From Chitinophagaceae bacterium (GTDB lineage: Bacteria; Bacteroidota; Bacteroidia; Chitinophagales; UBA10324), in NCBI GenBank assembly GCA_016717285.1, contig JADKFU010000002.1, positions 1 to 64,000 on the forward strand: a stretch of DNA of 64,000 bases. Reading direction: 5' to 3'. Each line of letters starts with the position of its first letter. The stretch's first letter is position 1. Shown here piece by piece: positions 35,843-44,823 of this stretch. The notes beneath the pieces are model-generated. The model searched no databases and was not told the DNA's origin. It saw only the letters and a program-made list of their open reading frames with translations. Position numbers and translations under genes: made by a program.

Positions 35843-37035
35843 ATGAAACAGACCCACCTTTTAATCTTTCTGCTCGCATTACTTTTTGTGCCAATGGCTT
35901 CAATAGCCCAGGTAACAGAACGTCAGGTAGGAGATACCACTTATTACAAAACACTTATTCCCGAAGAGAAACAAGGGTTGCTTAAAAATATGAGCCTGAT
36001 CGCTAACACGCGTTTCGCGTTCCAAAATTATTTCACGGACAATGATTATACAGGATCACGGTTCAATATGGAGCAATTTCGCGTGGAGCTACGCGGAATG
36101 GTGACAGACAAGGTTTATTTCCGTTGGCGCAATCGCTTCACCAAAACAACGGAACCGCAATCTGTTGACAACCTGAGCGCTTCTGTTGATCTTGCCATGG
36201 TGCGTGTAGATTTAACCGATAAGTGGAGCCTTTCAGCAGGGAAATTGTGCGCTGACTGGGGCGGCTACGAATTTGATTACAATCCGATCGACATCTACCA
36301 GTATTCGGATATCATTGACTATGCAGACAATTTCCTGGCTGGTGTAGGAGTAAGCTACAAAGCAGCGCCCCAACATCAGTTTACAGTTCAGGTTTTGAAT
36401 TCGAGAACAAAGTCTTTCAATGAAATCTACGGAAGCCAGCCTAACATAACGGAAGCAAAGCGCCGCTGGCATTTGTAGCAAACTGGCGCGGAAGTTTATT
36501 TAACGGCAAATACAAACCCATCTGGTCCTATTCATTTTTCACCGAAGCCAGCGGCACTTACATGCAGTACATTACGCTGGGCAACCAGGTGAAGATATCC
36601 AAGAAGTTTACGATTGAATACGATTTCAACTATTACAAGGAAGACCTTGACCGTACCAGTATTGTAAGTGCAACCATTCCGGATGAACTTTATCCTTATG
36701 CTGTACCCAATACAACGTACATCGGGAATTGGCTCCATCTCTATTACAGGTTGAATTACCATATCAACCTTGCGTTAGTCGGCATGGTTGAATTTGAAAA
36801 CTGGATGGATGATAATGAGTATGCACCTGGTGATGACAATAGCATCCGGGTTGCTTACGGCTACATTCCTACCATTGAGTATTATCCGTTCAAAGATCTC
36901 AACCTGCGTTTCTATGCTAACTGGGTCGGAAGAATTTATAATTATTCCGATTATTCCAAGACTAATTTGGGAGCAGTGGATTACACCACAGGAAAATTTT
37001 CGATCGGATTTGTTACACCATTGGCAGTATTTTAA
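35843..37035 (+). pseudogene. Outer-membrane porin (OprP/O-like), one-base frameshift
   Basis: Two frames (35843-36478 and the frame of 36562-37035) form one porin of about 398 codons. Adding one A in the short run 36457-36459 joins 'NITEAK' to 'APLAFVANWRGSLFNGKYK'. The signal peptide is 1-22 ('SIAQ'). Alternating beta-strand sequence follows ('VYFRWRNRFTKTT', 'KWSLSAGKLCADWGGYEFDY', 'FYANWVGRIYNYSDYSK') and the C-terminus ends in Phe (AVF), as outer-membrane barrels require. Likely role: passage of small anions or amino acids across the outer membrane for the asparaginase-aspartase route. It begins 28 bases after aspA and is probably cotranscribed. Confidence 0.8.
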
Positions 37036-37052
37036 AGATTACAGCAATTGGT

Positions 37053-37099
37053 CAACATCAAACATGCTGTTCACTGACGGATTAGCATGTTTGATGTTG
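37053..37099. repeat. 16-base perfect inverted repeat
   Basis: CAACATCAAACATGCT (37053-37068) and its exact reverse complement (37084-37099) flank a 15-base loop, 17 bases after the porin stop. There is no T run after it, so it is more likely an RNA-stabilising hairpin or a protein site than a standard terminator. Confidence 0.7.
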
Positions 37100-37261
37100 C
37101 CACTTCGAATGAAACTTCTCTCTGGACAGAATTAATGAGCTGAATGTTATTGTCTTAAATACTTGCAAATACAATCAGGGAATGTCCGTAACTATCAAAA
37201 TAAAATTGAGTGAGCAGTCTCTCTTTGTTTTCAAAAAGATGTTCTGAAATTTAGTTGACGA

Positions 37262-38662
37262 ATGATAATACCGACGGATTTGGAAAAACAAAATGCCAAT
37301 GGAAGTTGGGGAAAGAATAAGTCTCTCTATTTATTTCTGATAACTTTTGTTGTTGCTTTTATTTTAACGCTTCTTATTAAGGAGCCTGGCTTTACCGATT
37401 CGCAGGTGTATGTTTTGTTCCTGTTATTTTTTGCTGTTGGATTATGGATTACGGAAGCCATTCCAGCTTTTGCAGTCAGTCTTTTTATAATCGCTTATCT
37501 CGTATTCGCGCTCGGTAATAAACATTTTAATGCATCTCCTGAAAATATTGATATTTATGTAAGAACATTTTCTGATAGCATCATCTGGCTTTTGCTGGGA
37601 GGATTTTTTCTTGCAAAAGCAATGGCTAAAACAAAGCTGGATGAAACGCTTTTCAGGTTCACACTGAAAATTGCAGGAACAAACCCAAGGAACATTATTA
37701 TAGGCGTGATGATTATCACGATGCTCGTTTCTATGGTGTTGTCCAACACCGCCACTACTTCCATGGTGTTGGCAGCAGTGTTGCCATTAATTAAACTGCT
37801 TGATAAAAACCGAAATTTTGCCAAAGGACTTTTGTTAGGCATTCCGCTGGCTTCTACAGCCGGTGGAATTGCAACCATCATAGGTACGCCTGCCAATGCA
37901 ATTGCTGCCGGAGCGTTGCAAAATAATGGTGTCACCATCGAGTTTCTCGACTGGATGATTTACGGCACACCCATAGCAGTATTTATAACGGTGGTAAGTT
38001 GCTTTGTTCTAATAAAGACGTATGTAAAAGACACGACTCCCATTTCTTTTCCTGATCTGAATGAAAGTGAAAAATCTGAAGGATCATCACTCCATCGAAA
38101 AATAGTGATTGCAGTAATTTTAGTAACCGTGGGTTTGTGGCTTACTACTTCTTTGCATGGAATGAAGGTGGCATCCGTATGTGCAATTCCGCTTGTTATT
38201 TTTACGCTTACAGGTGTTCTTGATGGAAAGGATGTCCGCAGCATGGCCTGGGACACCCTTTTATTAGTTGCCGGCGGCATATCGCTTGGGCTGAGTCTTG
38301 AACATACAGGATTGTTAGAACACTATGCTGCTATGCTGATAAGTCTTGAATTAACCAGCATAGTGCTGCTCACTATTTTTGGTTTTCTGGCAATGCTGCT
38401 TGCGAATGTGATGACTAATTCCACTGCAACGGCCATCATGGTTCCAATTTGCATGGCCATACTTCCTGCACTGAAGTTAGAAGCGGCAATGATTGTTGCC
38501 ATCTCATCATCTGCCGCTTTGGTATTGCTGGCATCAAGCCCTTCCAATGCGATAATATACAGTACTGGATTGGTGGAACAAAAAGACTTTCGGTATACAG
38601 GAATACTGGTTGGGATTCTTGGGCCGCTGCTCACAATTTTGTGGGTTTTGTTTTTGTCTTAG
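37262..38662 (+). CDS. DASS (SLC13) family dicarboxylate transporter
   Basis: 466 residues with about 11-12 membrane segments. The divalent-anion/Na+ symporter signature is present: 'AVGLWITEAIPAFAVSL' early, the first 'SNTATTSMVLAAVLP' and the second 'NSTATAIMVP' substrate and sodium motifs. Members import succinate, fumarate, malate or sometimes sulfate with Na+. Located between a secreted aspartase/porin pair and malic enzyme, fumarate or another C4 acid is the likely cargo (inference). The ATG at 37262 follows 226 bases of spacer. Confidence 0.9.
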   Translation: MIIPTDLEKQNANGSWGKNKSLYLFLITFVVAFILTLLIKEPGFTDSQVYVLFLLFFAVGLWITEAIPAFAVSLFIIAYLVFALGNKHFNASPENIDIYVRTFSDSIIWLLLGGFFLAKAMAKTKLDETLFRFTLKIAGTNPRNIIIGVMIITMLVSMVLSNTATTSMVLAAVLPLIKLLDKNRNFAKGLLLGIPLASTAGGIATIIGTPANAIAAGALQNNGVTIEFLDWMIYGTPIAVFITVVSCFVLIKTYVKDTTPISFPDLNESEKSEGSSLHRKIVIAVILVTVGLWLTTSLHGMKVASVCAIPLVIFTLTGVLDGKDVRSMAWDTLLLVAGGISLGLSLEHTGLLEHYAAMLISLELTSIVLLTIFGFLAMLLANVMTNSTATAIMVPICMAILPALKLEAAMIVAISSSAALVLLASSPSNAIIYSTGLVEQKDFRYTGILVGILGPLLTILWVLFLS

Positions 38663-38779
38663 AAGGTATTTAAAAATAATAAAATATGAATAAAATAGAT
38701 TGTTCAATCACCATTTTAATCCATTGCATTAGAAAAAAGGAATTTGACAACACGAACATGTTGATTGCTAAATAAAAAC

Positions 38780-40398
38780 ATGATGGAAAAATCCGGTTAT
38801 TCATTATTGCGGGACCCGAGAAAGAATAAGGGCACTGCTTTTACGCTGATTGAAAGAAAGAAATATGGGCTGGAGGGAATCTTGCCACATGCCGTTGAAA
38901 CAATAGAGACACAAATCATGAGGGTAAACGAGCAATTGAATAATGCGGACTCACCCATCAATAAGTACATTTATCTCGCCAATCTCCTCGACACGAACGA
39001 GACCTTATTCTTTAAAGCAATAATAAGTGATCCGGCAAAATTTTTACCATTAATTTATACGCCAACAGTTGGCGAAGCATGCCAGCGTCTTGGTCATATT
39101 TCCAGGCGACCAAGAGGTTTATTTATTTCCATTGAGCAAAAAATAACATCAGGGATATTCTCAGAAACTGGCCGGTTAAGGATGTCCGGTTCACTGTTGT
39201 TACCGATGGTGGTCGCATATTAGGTTTAGGAGATCTTGGGGTTTGCGGCATTGGCATCCCGATAGGAAAATTGGCTTTGTATACAAGTTGTGCCGGTGTT
39301 CCTCCTGAATATACGCTTCCTGTAATACTGGATGTTGGAACCAATAATGAAGATTTTCTTAATGATCCTTTGTATCCAGGACTGAAAAGAAAAAGAATCA
39401 GGGGACCGGAATTTGATGCATTCATAGAGGAGTTTGTAGCCGCAGTAAATGAAGTGTTTCCTAAAATTTGTATTCAATGGGAAGACTTGCCGGGTGTCGA
39501 TGCCATCCGCATTCTCGATAAATACAAGGATAAGATTTGCACTTTTAATGACGACATACAAGGCACTGCAGCAATTGCCACCGCTGGCATTATCACATCG
39601 AACAGGTTTTCAGGGAAGCCATTCCGGGAACAAAAAATTCTCTTTCTCGGTGCAGGAGCGGCCGCATTTGGCATTGCTGAAATGCTCGTTTATAAATTTA
39701 TGAAGGATGGACTTAGTAAGGAAGAAGCCTATCAGCGTGTCTGGATGTTTGATATAAAAGGACTGCTTGTAAAATCAAGAGATGACCTTGCCGAATATCA
39801 AAAGCCGTTTGCACATGAACGCGAACCTTCAGATGATTTTGCAAACACAATATTAGAACTGAAGCCCACAGCCATCATCGGGGTCAGTACTGTGGGAGGA
39901 GCATTCAATCAACAGGTGATTGAAAATATGTGTGCAGTAAACGACCGGCCTGTCATCTTTCCATATTCAAATCCTTTGTCGCATTCAGAATGTACGGCTG
40001 AGCAGGCATATACGTGGAGCAAAGGCAAAGCAATTTTCGCAAGCGGCAGTCCGTTCGCGCCTGTTATGTACGAGGGAAAAAAATATACACCCGGACAAGG
40101 CAACAACGTGTTTATTTTTCCGGCCATGGGTTTGGCGGTGCTTGCAACAGAAGCAAAAAGAGTGACCAATGAAATGTTTGTTATCGCGGCTGAAGCAGTT
40201 GCCGAACAGGTAACGGAAGAAGACTTTGCAAAGGGTTTGATTTATCCGCGTGTAGATAATATTTTAAAAGTGTCTTATAATATAGCCGTAAAGATTGCAG
40301 ATAAAATATTTGAAAGCGGATTAGCAGGCGTGGAAGGACCGGAGGACATAAGTGCTTTCATAAAAAGCAAGATGTACGAGCCAAAATATTCGGATTAA
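38780..40398 (+). pseudogene. NAD-type malic enzyme, one-base frameshift
   Basis: Two frames form one malic enzyme of about 540 codons. The break is in the A run 39138-39143: seven A instead of six joins 'LFISIEQK' to 'NNIRDILRNWPVKDVRF', giving the expected 'TVVTDGGRILGLGDLGV' stretch. Other hallmarks are 'YTPTVGEACQ', 'CTFNDDIQGTAA' and the NAD-binding 'FLGAGAAAFGIAEM'. The start is ATG at 38780, since the upstream TTG adds nothing. The enzyme converts malate to pyruvate plus CO2 in the cytoplasm. With fumarase elsewhere in the genome it would complete a path from asparagine to pyruvate. The frameshift may be real or a consensus error. Confidence 0.88.
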
Positions 40399-40407
40399 AA
40401 TTGTTTA

Positions 40408-40463
40408 GGCTTGTCCTGAGCTTGTCGAAGGGCTTGTCGAAGGGCTTGTCCTGAGTTTGTCGA
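40408..40463 (+). repeat. Tandem GCTTGTC(CTGAG)TTGTCGAAG repeats
   Basis: The core CCTGAGCTTGTCGAAGG occurs twice in slightly altered form, with a short GGCTTGTCGAAG unit between. Related sequence is at 34269-34284, and a weak copy is at 44033-44068. This is a widespread bacterial intergenic repeat type. Confidence 0.65.
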
Positions 40464-40531
40464 CTTGTGCCGATTTTTCGGGTATTGCCTGTCCCATTGA
40501 GAACGTGAAGCAAAAGAAATTAATTTTATTT

Positions 40532-40648
40532 TCAAATCAACCCTTCAACAGTATCAATAAAATTTTCGGTAATCAAGTCTTTGGAAGCAGCCAATGTTTC
40601 TCTTGCACGTTCAATGCGATATTGAATCAGTTCCTCATTACTTTTCAT
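40532..40648 (-). pseudogene. HEPN-domain relic (38 codons)
   Basis: ATG at 40648 overlaps the stop of the nucleotidyltransferase gene in an ATGA arrangement. The peptide 'MKSNEELIQYRIERARETL' followed by 'AASKDLI' matches the first helix of HEPN partners of MNT proteins. It ends at TGA 40532-40534 after 38 residues, well short of the usual 110-130, and without the RxxxxH ribonuclease motif. It is thus a truncated toxin. Confidence 0.65.
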
Positions 40649-40956
40649 AGCTGCACGCCTTCTTTCTGAATGTTTTGAAAGAGTGGAGTCACTGAATAGT
40701 TTCCCCAGTTCAACTTTGAGTAGATGATGGATGTAATTATTTGGTCTTGGGCGATCTCCACTTCAAGAATTTTGTCGCGGAATAGATCTTTCACTTTTTC
40801 ATCTACCTGCATTGAGGAGAGAATAAGAACATCCCAATCAGAAAACTTATCGGCGTCACCACGAGCTCGTGATCCGAATAGGTACATCTCTGCCGAAGGA
40901 TCAACATCCAGTACCGCTTGCCTGATTAATTGCCGAAGATGATTTTCTGATGACAT
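40645..40956 (-). CDS. MNT-type nucleotidyltransferase antitoxin
   Basis: 103 residues, minimal nucleotidyltransferase. The motif 'LFGSRARGDADKFSDWDVLIL' contains GSRARG and the two metal-binding aspartates in DWD. MNT proteins pair with HEPN ribonucleases as toxin-antitoxin modules and neutralise them by adding AMP. The partner gene follows with a 4-base overlap but is only a 38-codon remnant (40532-40648). The antitoxin itself looks complete. It has no visible link to the neighbouring malic enzyme gene. Confidence 0.85.
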   Translation of the reverse strand: MSSENHLRQLIRQAVLDVDPSAEMYLFGSRARGDADKFSDWDVLILSSMQVDEKVKDLFRDKILEVEIAQDQIITSIIYSKLNWGNYSVTPLFQNIQKEGVQL

Positions 40957-41166
40957 GGAATGAAGGTAGTAAGAAAAAATGTTTGCAACGATGGTTCCGG
41001 AGAGTAACGGTCAACTCATTCGCATTATCTCGCACCAAATGTTGAAAGAGAAATTGCCACAAAGAGAACTCTTTTCTTTTCTTTGTAATACCATTATACT
41101 TATGATGTGCTTAAAGAATTAGATGTCTTACACAGCGGAAATAAAAAATAAGAATTAAAAAACAGC

Positions 41167-43572
41167 ATGTCCCTTTACCAAAAACTTCAACAAGCCAAAA
41201 GCGAAGAAGATGTAAAAGACGCTTACATTAAAGCGCTTGGCTTAAAGGGCTACAGCAAAAACCTGATTGATATTCAAACCAAAGAAATATGGTTTGAAGC
41301 TAAAGACACCAGCAAACATTCTACGTACGCCATGTTTACCCAACTGATGCACTATGTGCAGCGGGCGCTTAACGATGGTGAATATGTACCGCCTTTTCTT
41401 GCGGTGATTGACACGAAGAAGGCAGCCATTATGAAAAGCGCTGATGTAATTCCTTTCCTCGAAAAGAAAACAATCAAGTGGGGCAAGAGTGCCAGCGGTT
41501 ACACGCAGGATGCTTTGGATGCCGTGAGCGCTTACATCGGAACTCATTTTGTTTCCTTTAAAATTGAAACACATGAAGAGGAGTTTATCAGTACCATAAA
41601 AAATGCGATTGCCAAAGGCGATATTATCCGCACACAAATTACACCCGACAACCTGAAACAGGTGTTTGATAAATGGGTGGCAATGATCGGGCGCGAAATA
41701 AAAGGAGTGACCGATGAAGATTACGCCCTGTTGTTTTTTGCGGATGTGATGAGCGACGGCACACAAAGCACGCATGATGATTTGCCTGCGCAATTACTAC
41801 ACAAAGGCACTTCTCCTGTGTTTACGCTTGGTGGTAAACTTTTTGAGTTGGGCAACCGCGAGGCCTACCGGCAGTTCTGGGCCATTTACCACCGCCCTCC
41901 GAAGGAACAATACCGCGATTATTTATTGGAACGGCGCGATACGTTGATACCGCTCGACGAGCGCAGCTTTAAAGGTGCTTTCTATACACCGCTGAATGTG
42001 GTGGACAAAGCTTACGACAAGCTCACCGAAACGCTTGGCGAGAACTGGCAGAAGGAATACATCGTTTGGGATATGTGCTGCGGCGTGGGCAACCTGGAAG
42101 TAAAACACAGCAATCCGCGCAATATTTACATGAGCACGTTGGATACTGCTGATGTGGATGTAATGAAGGCCACCAAAACCTGTGTTGCTGCCACACGCTT
42201 TCAATACGATTATCTGAATGATGACATTACCGACGATGGCAAAATAGATTACACACTCACCAACAAAATACCGGAGAGCTTGCGCAAAGCAATTGCTGCG
42301 GGGAAAAAGATTTTGGTGTTGATGAATCCGCCGTATGCTTCGGCTACTAATCGTGGAAATACTTCAATGGTCGGTGACGCAGAAAATAAAAGCGGTCTTG
42401 CAAAAACAAAATTCGCCGCTGTTGCAATGGAGGATTATGGGAAAGCAAGTAATGAATTGTTTACACAATTTATTGGTAGGATTGCAACAGAAATACCTAA
42501 TGCTACAATTGCAATGTTTAGTACAATGAAATACATCAATGCACCTGACTTTGAAAAATTTCGTCAGAAATGGAGCGCAAAATATTTAGGCGGGTTTGTT
42601 GTTCACAACAAAGCATTCGATGGATTAACAGGCAAATTCCCTATCGGCTTTTTAATTTGGCAATCAAATCAAAAAGCAGCCGTAAAAAGTTCGATTACTG
42701 AAATATCCGTCGAAGTATTAAATAAAAGCGCAAATGCTATTGGCGATAAATCATTTTTTAATATACCCATCAACCAATTTCTGAGTGAATGGATTATTCG
42801 GCCAAAGGCAAATAAAGTAGAAGTCATTCCCTTAAAAAATGCTGTTACTCCCGCCACTGCCACCAAAGATTTACGTGGAACGAAATGGGTAGATGGTGCA
42901 ATTGGCTGTATGGACTGTGCGGGCAACGATTTACAGCATGCAGAGCAACATACTGTTATTTATTCATCTGGGTATGGTAGCGCAGGTGGATTTTTTGTTA
43001 CCGATAAAAATCTTTGGCAAAGTGCAATTCTATTTTCTGTTCGCAGGCTTGTAATACCAACATGGCTCAACGATAGAGATCAATTTTTACAGCCTTCCAA
43101 ACCATTAAGTGAAGAGTTTAAAAACGATTGTTTGGTTTGGATGCTATTTAATCGTCAGCAAAGAACAGCAAGCGCCAACGACTTAGAATGGAATGGCAAA
43201 AAATGGAGCATCGTCAATCATTTTATTCCTTATACCGAAGAAGAAGTAAATGCGCCCGACAGGTTTGAGAGTGATTTTATGGTGCAATATTTAAAAGACA
43301 AAGAACTTTCATCCGAAGCACTGCTTGTTTTAGCAGAAGGAAAGAAACTATGGCAGGCCTATTTTGCGCAGACGGATACCCGCACCGTAAGGCATGAATT
43401 AAAACTGAACCGCGCCGATGTGGGCTGGTACCAGGTGCGAAAAGCCTTGCAGGCGCGTAATGCAAGCAGCGATTTTGCTCCTGTAAGTTTTAAATCCTTT
43501 GAAGAAGCGTACAGGTCATTAACCGAAAAATTGCAGCCAATGGTTTATGAGCTTGGTTTTTTGAAGAATTAA
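41167..43572 (+). CDS. N6-adenine DNA methyltransferase, possible single-chain restriction-modification enzyme
   Basis: 801 residues. The amino-methyltransferase core is visible: SAM-binding motif I 'VWDMCCGVGNLEV' (Asp302) and catalytic NPPY at 387-390. The N-terminal 140 residues contain 'DIQTKEIWFEAKD', in which Asp35, Glu44 and Lys46 fit a PD-(D/E)xK nuclease (D-x8-E-x-K). This combination, with a long C-terminal region that could recognise the target, recalls type IIG enzymes that cut and methylate with one chain. No separate restriction or specificity gene lies alongside. The methyltransferase call is firm; nuclease activity is inferred from a short motif. Base composition is somewhat richer in GC at the ends than in the middle, which may reflect recombination. 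Confidence 0.72.
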   Translation: MSLYQKLQQAKSEEDVKDAYIKALGLKGYSKNLIDIQTKEIWFEAKDTSKHSTYAMFTQLMHYVQRALNDGEYVPPFLAVIDTKKAAIMKSADVIPFLEKKTIKWGKSASGYTQDALDAVSAYIGTHFVSFKIETHEEEFISTIKNAIAKGDIIRTQITPDNLKQVFDKWVAMIGREIKGVTDEDYALLFFADVMSDGTQSTHDDLPAQLLHKGTSPVFTLGGKLFELGNREAYRQFWAIYHRPPKEQYRDYLLERRDTLIPLDERSFKGAFYTPLNVVDKAYDKLTETLGENWQKEYIVWDMCCGVGNLEVKHSNPRNIYMSTLDTADVDVMKATKTCVAATRFQYDYLNDDITDDGKIDYTLTNKIPESLRKAIAAGKKILVLMNPPYASATNRGNTSMVGDAENKSGLAKTKFAAVAMEDYGKASNELFTQFIGRIATEIPNATIAMFSTMKYINAPDFEKFRQKWSAKYLGGFVVHNKAFDGLTGKFPIGFLIWQSNQKAAVKSSITEISVEVLNKSANAIGDKSFFNIPINQFLSEWIIRPKANKVEVIPLKNAVTPATATKDLRGTKWVDGAIGCMDCAGNDLQHAEQHTVIYSSGYGSAGGFFVTDKNLWQSAILFSVRRLVIPTWLNDRDQFLQPSKPLSEEFKNDCLVWMLFNRQQRTASANDLEWNGKKWSIVNHFIPYTEEEVNAPDRFESDFMVQYLKDKELSSEALLVLAEGKKLWQAYFAQTDTRTVRHELKLNRADVGWYQVRKALQARNASSDFAPVSFKSFEEAYRSLTEKLQPMVYELGFLKN

Positions 43573-43640
43573 AATGCGTCCCGATCATCTTAAAAATGTC
43601 GGATGAGGAAATGGAATTATGATCAGTATAAGTGTTGCTT

Positions 43641-43967
43641 ATGGGTATAGGAAGAAAATATAAATGCACAAGCTGTGCGTATGAATTTTTTGGAAGCGGA
43701 GGTCGCGACCGGGGATTTGTGGCTACAACGCGCACCTTCGAATGTACGTCCTGCGGAATCCTCTTTGATGCAACGATAGGTTACGATGGAAAGGATCGGG
43801 ACAAGAAAACAAGCATGTTCGTCAGGAAAGTTGTAAAGTGTCCTGAGTGTAAAAGAAAGGATTCTCTCAAACTTTGGGATTACCTGTATGATCCTCACTG
43901 CCCAAGGGAAAAGTGCAAAGGCAAAATGAAACCCGCAGCGAACGGAGGATTTATTATGTGGGACTAA
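43641..43967 (+). CDS. Small multi-zinc-ribbon protein
   Basis: 108 residues from the ATG at 43641; a GTG at 43632 is also possible. Four CxxC-like pairs are visible: 'CTSCAYEF', 'CTSCGILF', 'CPECKRK' and 'HCPREKC', enough for two zinc ribbons. No catalytic domain is seen. It lies 68 bases after the methyltransferase gene on the same strand. It may bind nucleic acid or be a structural zinc protein; I cannot name a family. Confidence 0.65.
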   Translation: MGIGRKYKCTSCAYEFFGSGGRDRGFVATTRTFECTSCGILFDATIGYDGKDRDKKTSMFVRKVVKCPECKRKDSLKLWDYLYDPHCPREKCKGKMKPAANGGFIMWD

Positions 43968-44109
43968 CTTTAACTCCACAACCGTTTGTCTCGAAAAGTA
44001 TATGGAAGCTCACCCTGATATTGCGCGCTCTGAGCTTATCTGCCCTGAGCTTGTCCAAGAGTAAGCGACGTAAGAAAGTGTCCGGCTGATTCAAATCAGT
44101 GTTTAAAAT

Positions 44110-44124
44110 TTTGATTTAATCAAA
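44110..44124. promoter_or_regulatory. Candidate TetR operator
   Basis: A perfect 7-1-7 palindrome, TTTGATT-T-AATCAAA, centred at 44117. It ends 65 bases before the TetR start. TetR proteins commonly bind such sites before their own operon; the assignment is inference. Confidence 0.45.
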
Positions 44125-44189
44125 TGATTAAAATACTTGTTTAAAAAGATAAAAGGTTCTTTCTTTGCAGTCTCTTAATAAAGTGAAGG

Positions 44190-44801
44190 GTGGCAAAGAA
44201 AAAAGCATCGGTTCAAACCAATACGGAGGAGAAAATAAAAACTGCCGCGCGAAAGGTTTTTATGCGGAAAGGATTTTCAGCTACACGAACGCGTGATATT
44301 GCAGAGGAAGCTGGCATCAACCTCGCGCTGCTGAATTATTATTTCCGCAGCAAAAAGAAATTGTTTGACCTGGTGATGCAGGAAAAAATTGAAAAGCTTT
44401 TCGGAGTTATTGTGCCCTTGCTGACCGATCCGTCGACCAGCCTTGAAACAAAAATTGAATTGATTGTTTCAGGTTATATTGATGTGCTTGCTGAAAACCC
44501 TGACCTCCCCACTTTCGTTTTGAATGAACTGAGAAAGAAGAATTTCGAAATCATACAGAAATTCCCGGTAGACAAAATAATTGTTCAGTCATCCTTTATC
44601 AAACAGTTGAAAGAAAAAAGAGCTGATATTAATCCTGCTCATTTCCTGGTCAATATTTTAGGAATGACAGTGTTTCCGTTTGTTGCCAAACCCATGCTGA
44701 TAATGACGGGCATGGTGAATGAAAAATCGTTCATCACTCTGATGAATGAGCGGAAGAAATTGATTCCTGTTTGGGTAAAAGCCATTTTAAAAGCAAAGTG
44801 A
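44190..44801 (+). CDS. TetR/AcrR family transcriptional regulator
   Basis: 203 residues from a GTG start. The N-terminal helix-turn-helix is at about 20-62 ('AARKVFMRKGFSATRTRDIAEEAG', then 'LLNYYFRSKKKLFDLV'). The C-terminal ligand domain is all-helical and not conserved in pattern. It is the first gene of an efflux operon (TolC, membrane fusion protein, two ABC ATPases, two permeases), like CecR before ybhGFSR in E. coli. It is expected to repress this operon, with an unknown inducer, perhaps through the palindrome at 44110-44124. Confidence 0.92.
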   Translation: MAKKKASVQTNTEEKIKTAARKVFMRKGFSATRTRDIAEEAGINLALLNYYFRSKKKLFDLVMQEKIEKLFGVIVPLLTDPSTSLETKIELIVSGYIDVLAENPDLPTFVLNELRKKNFEIIQKFPVDKIIVQSSFIKQLKEKRADINPAHFLVNILGMTVFPFVAKPMLIMTGMVNEKSFITLMNERKKLIPVWVKAILKAK

Positions 44802-44823
44802 TTTTACATAAAACTTTATTCAA

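Noticed and set aside
33900..39150. Programmed ribosomal frameshifting in the A runs
   Set aside because: In the zero frame the sites do not form a standard X-XXY-YYZ slippery heptamer, and the genes (asparaginase, malic enzyme) are not known to use frameshifting.
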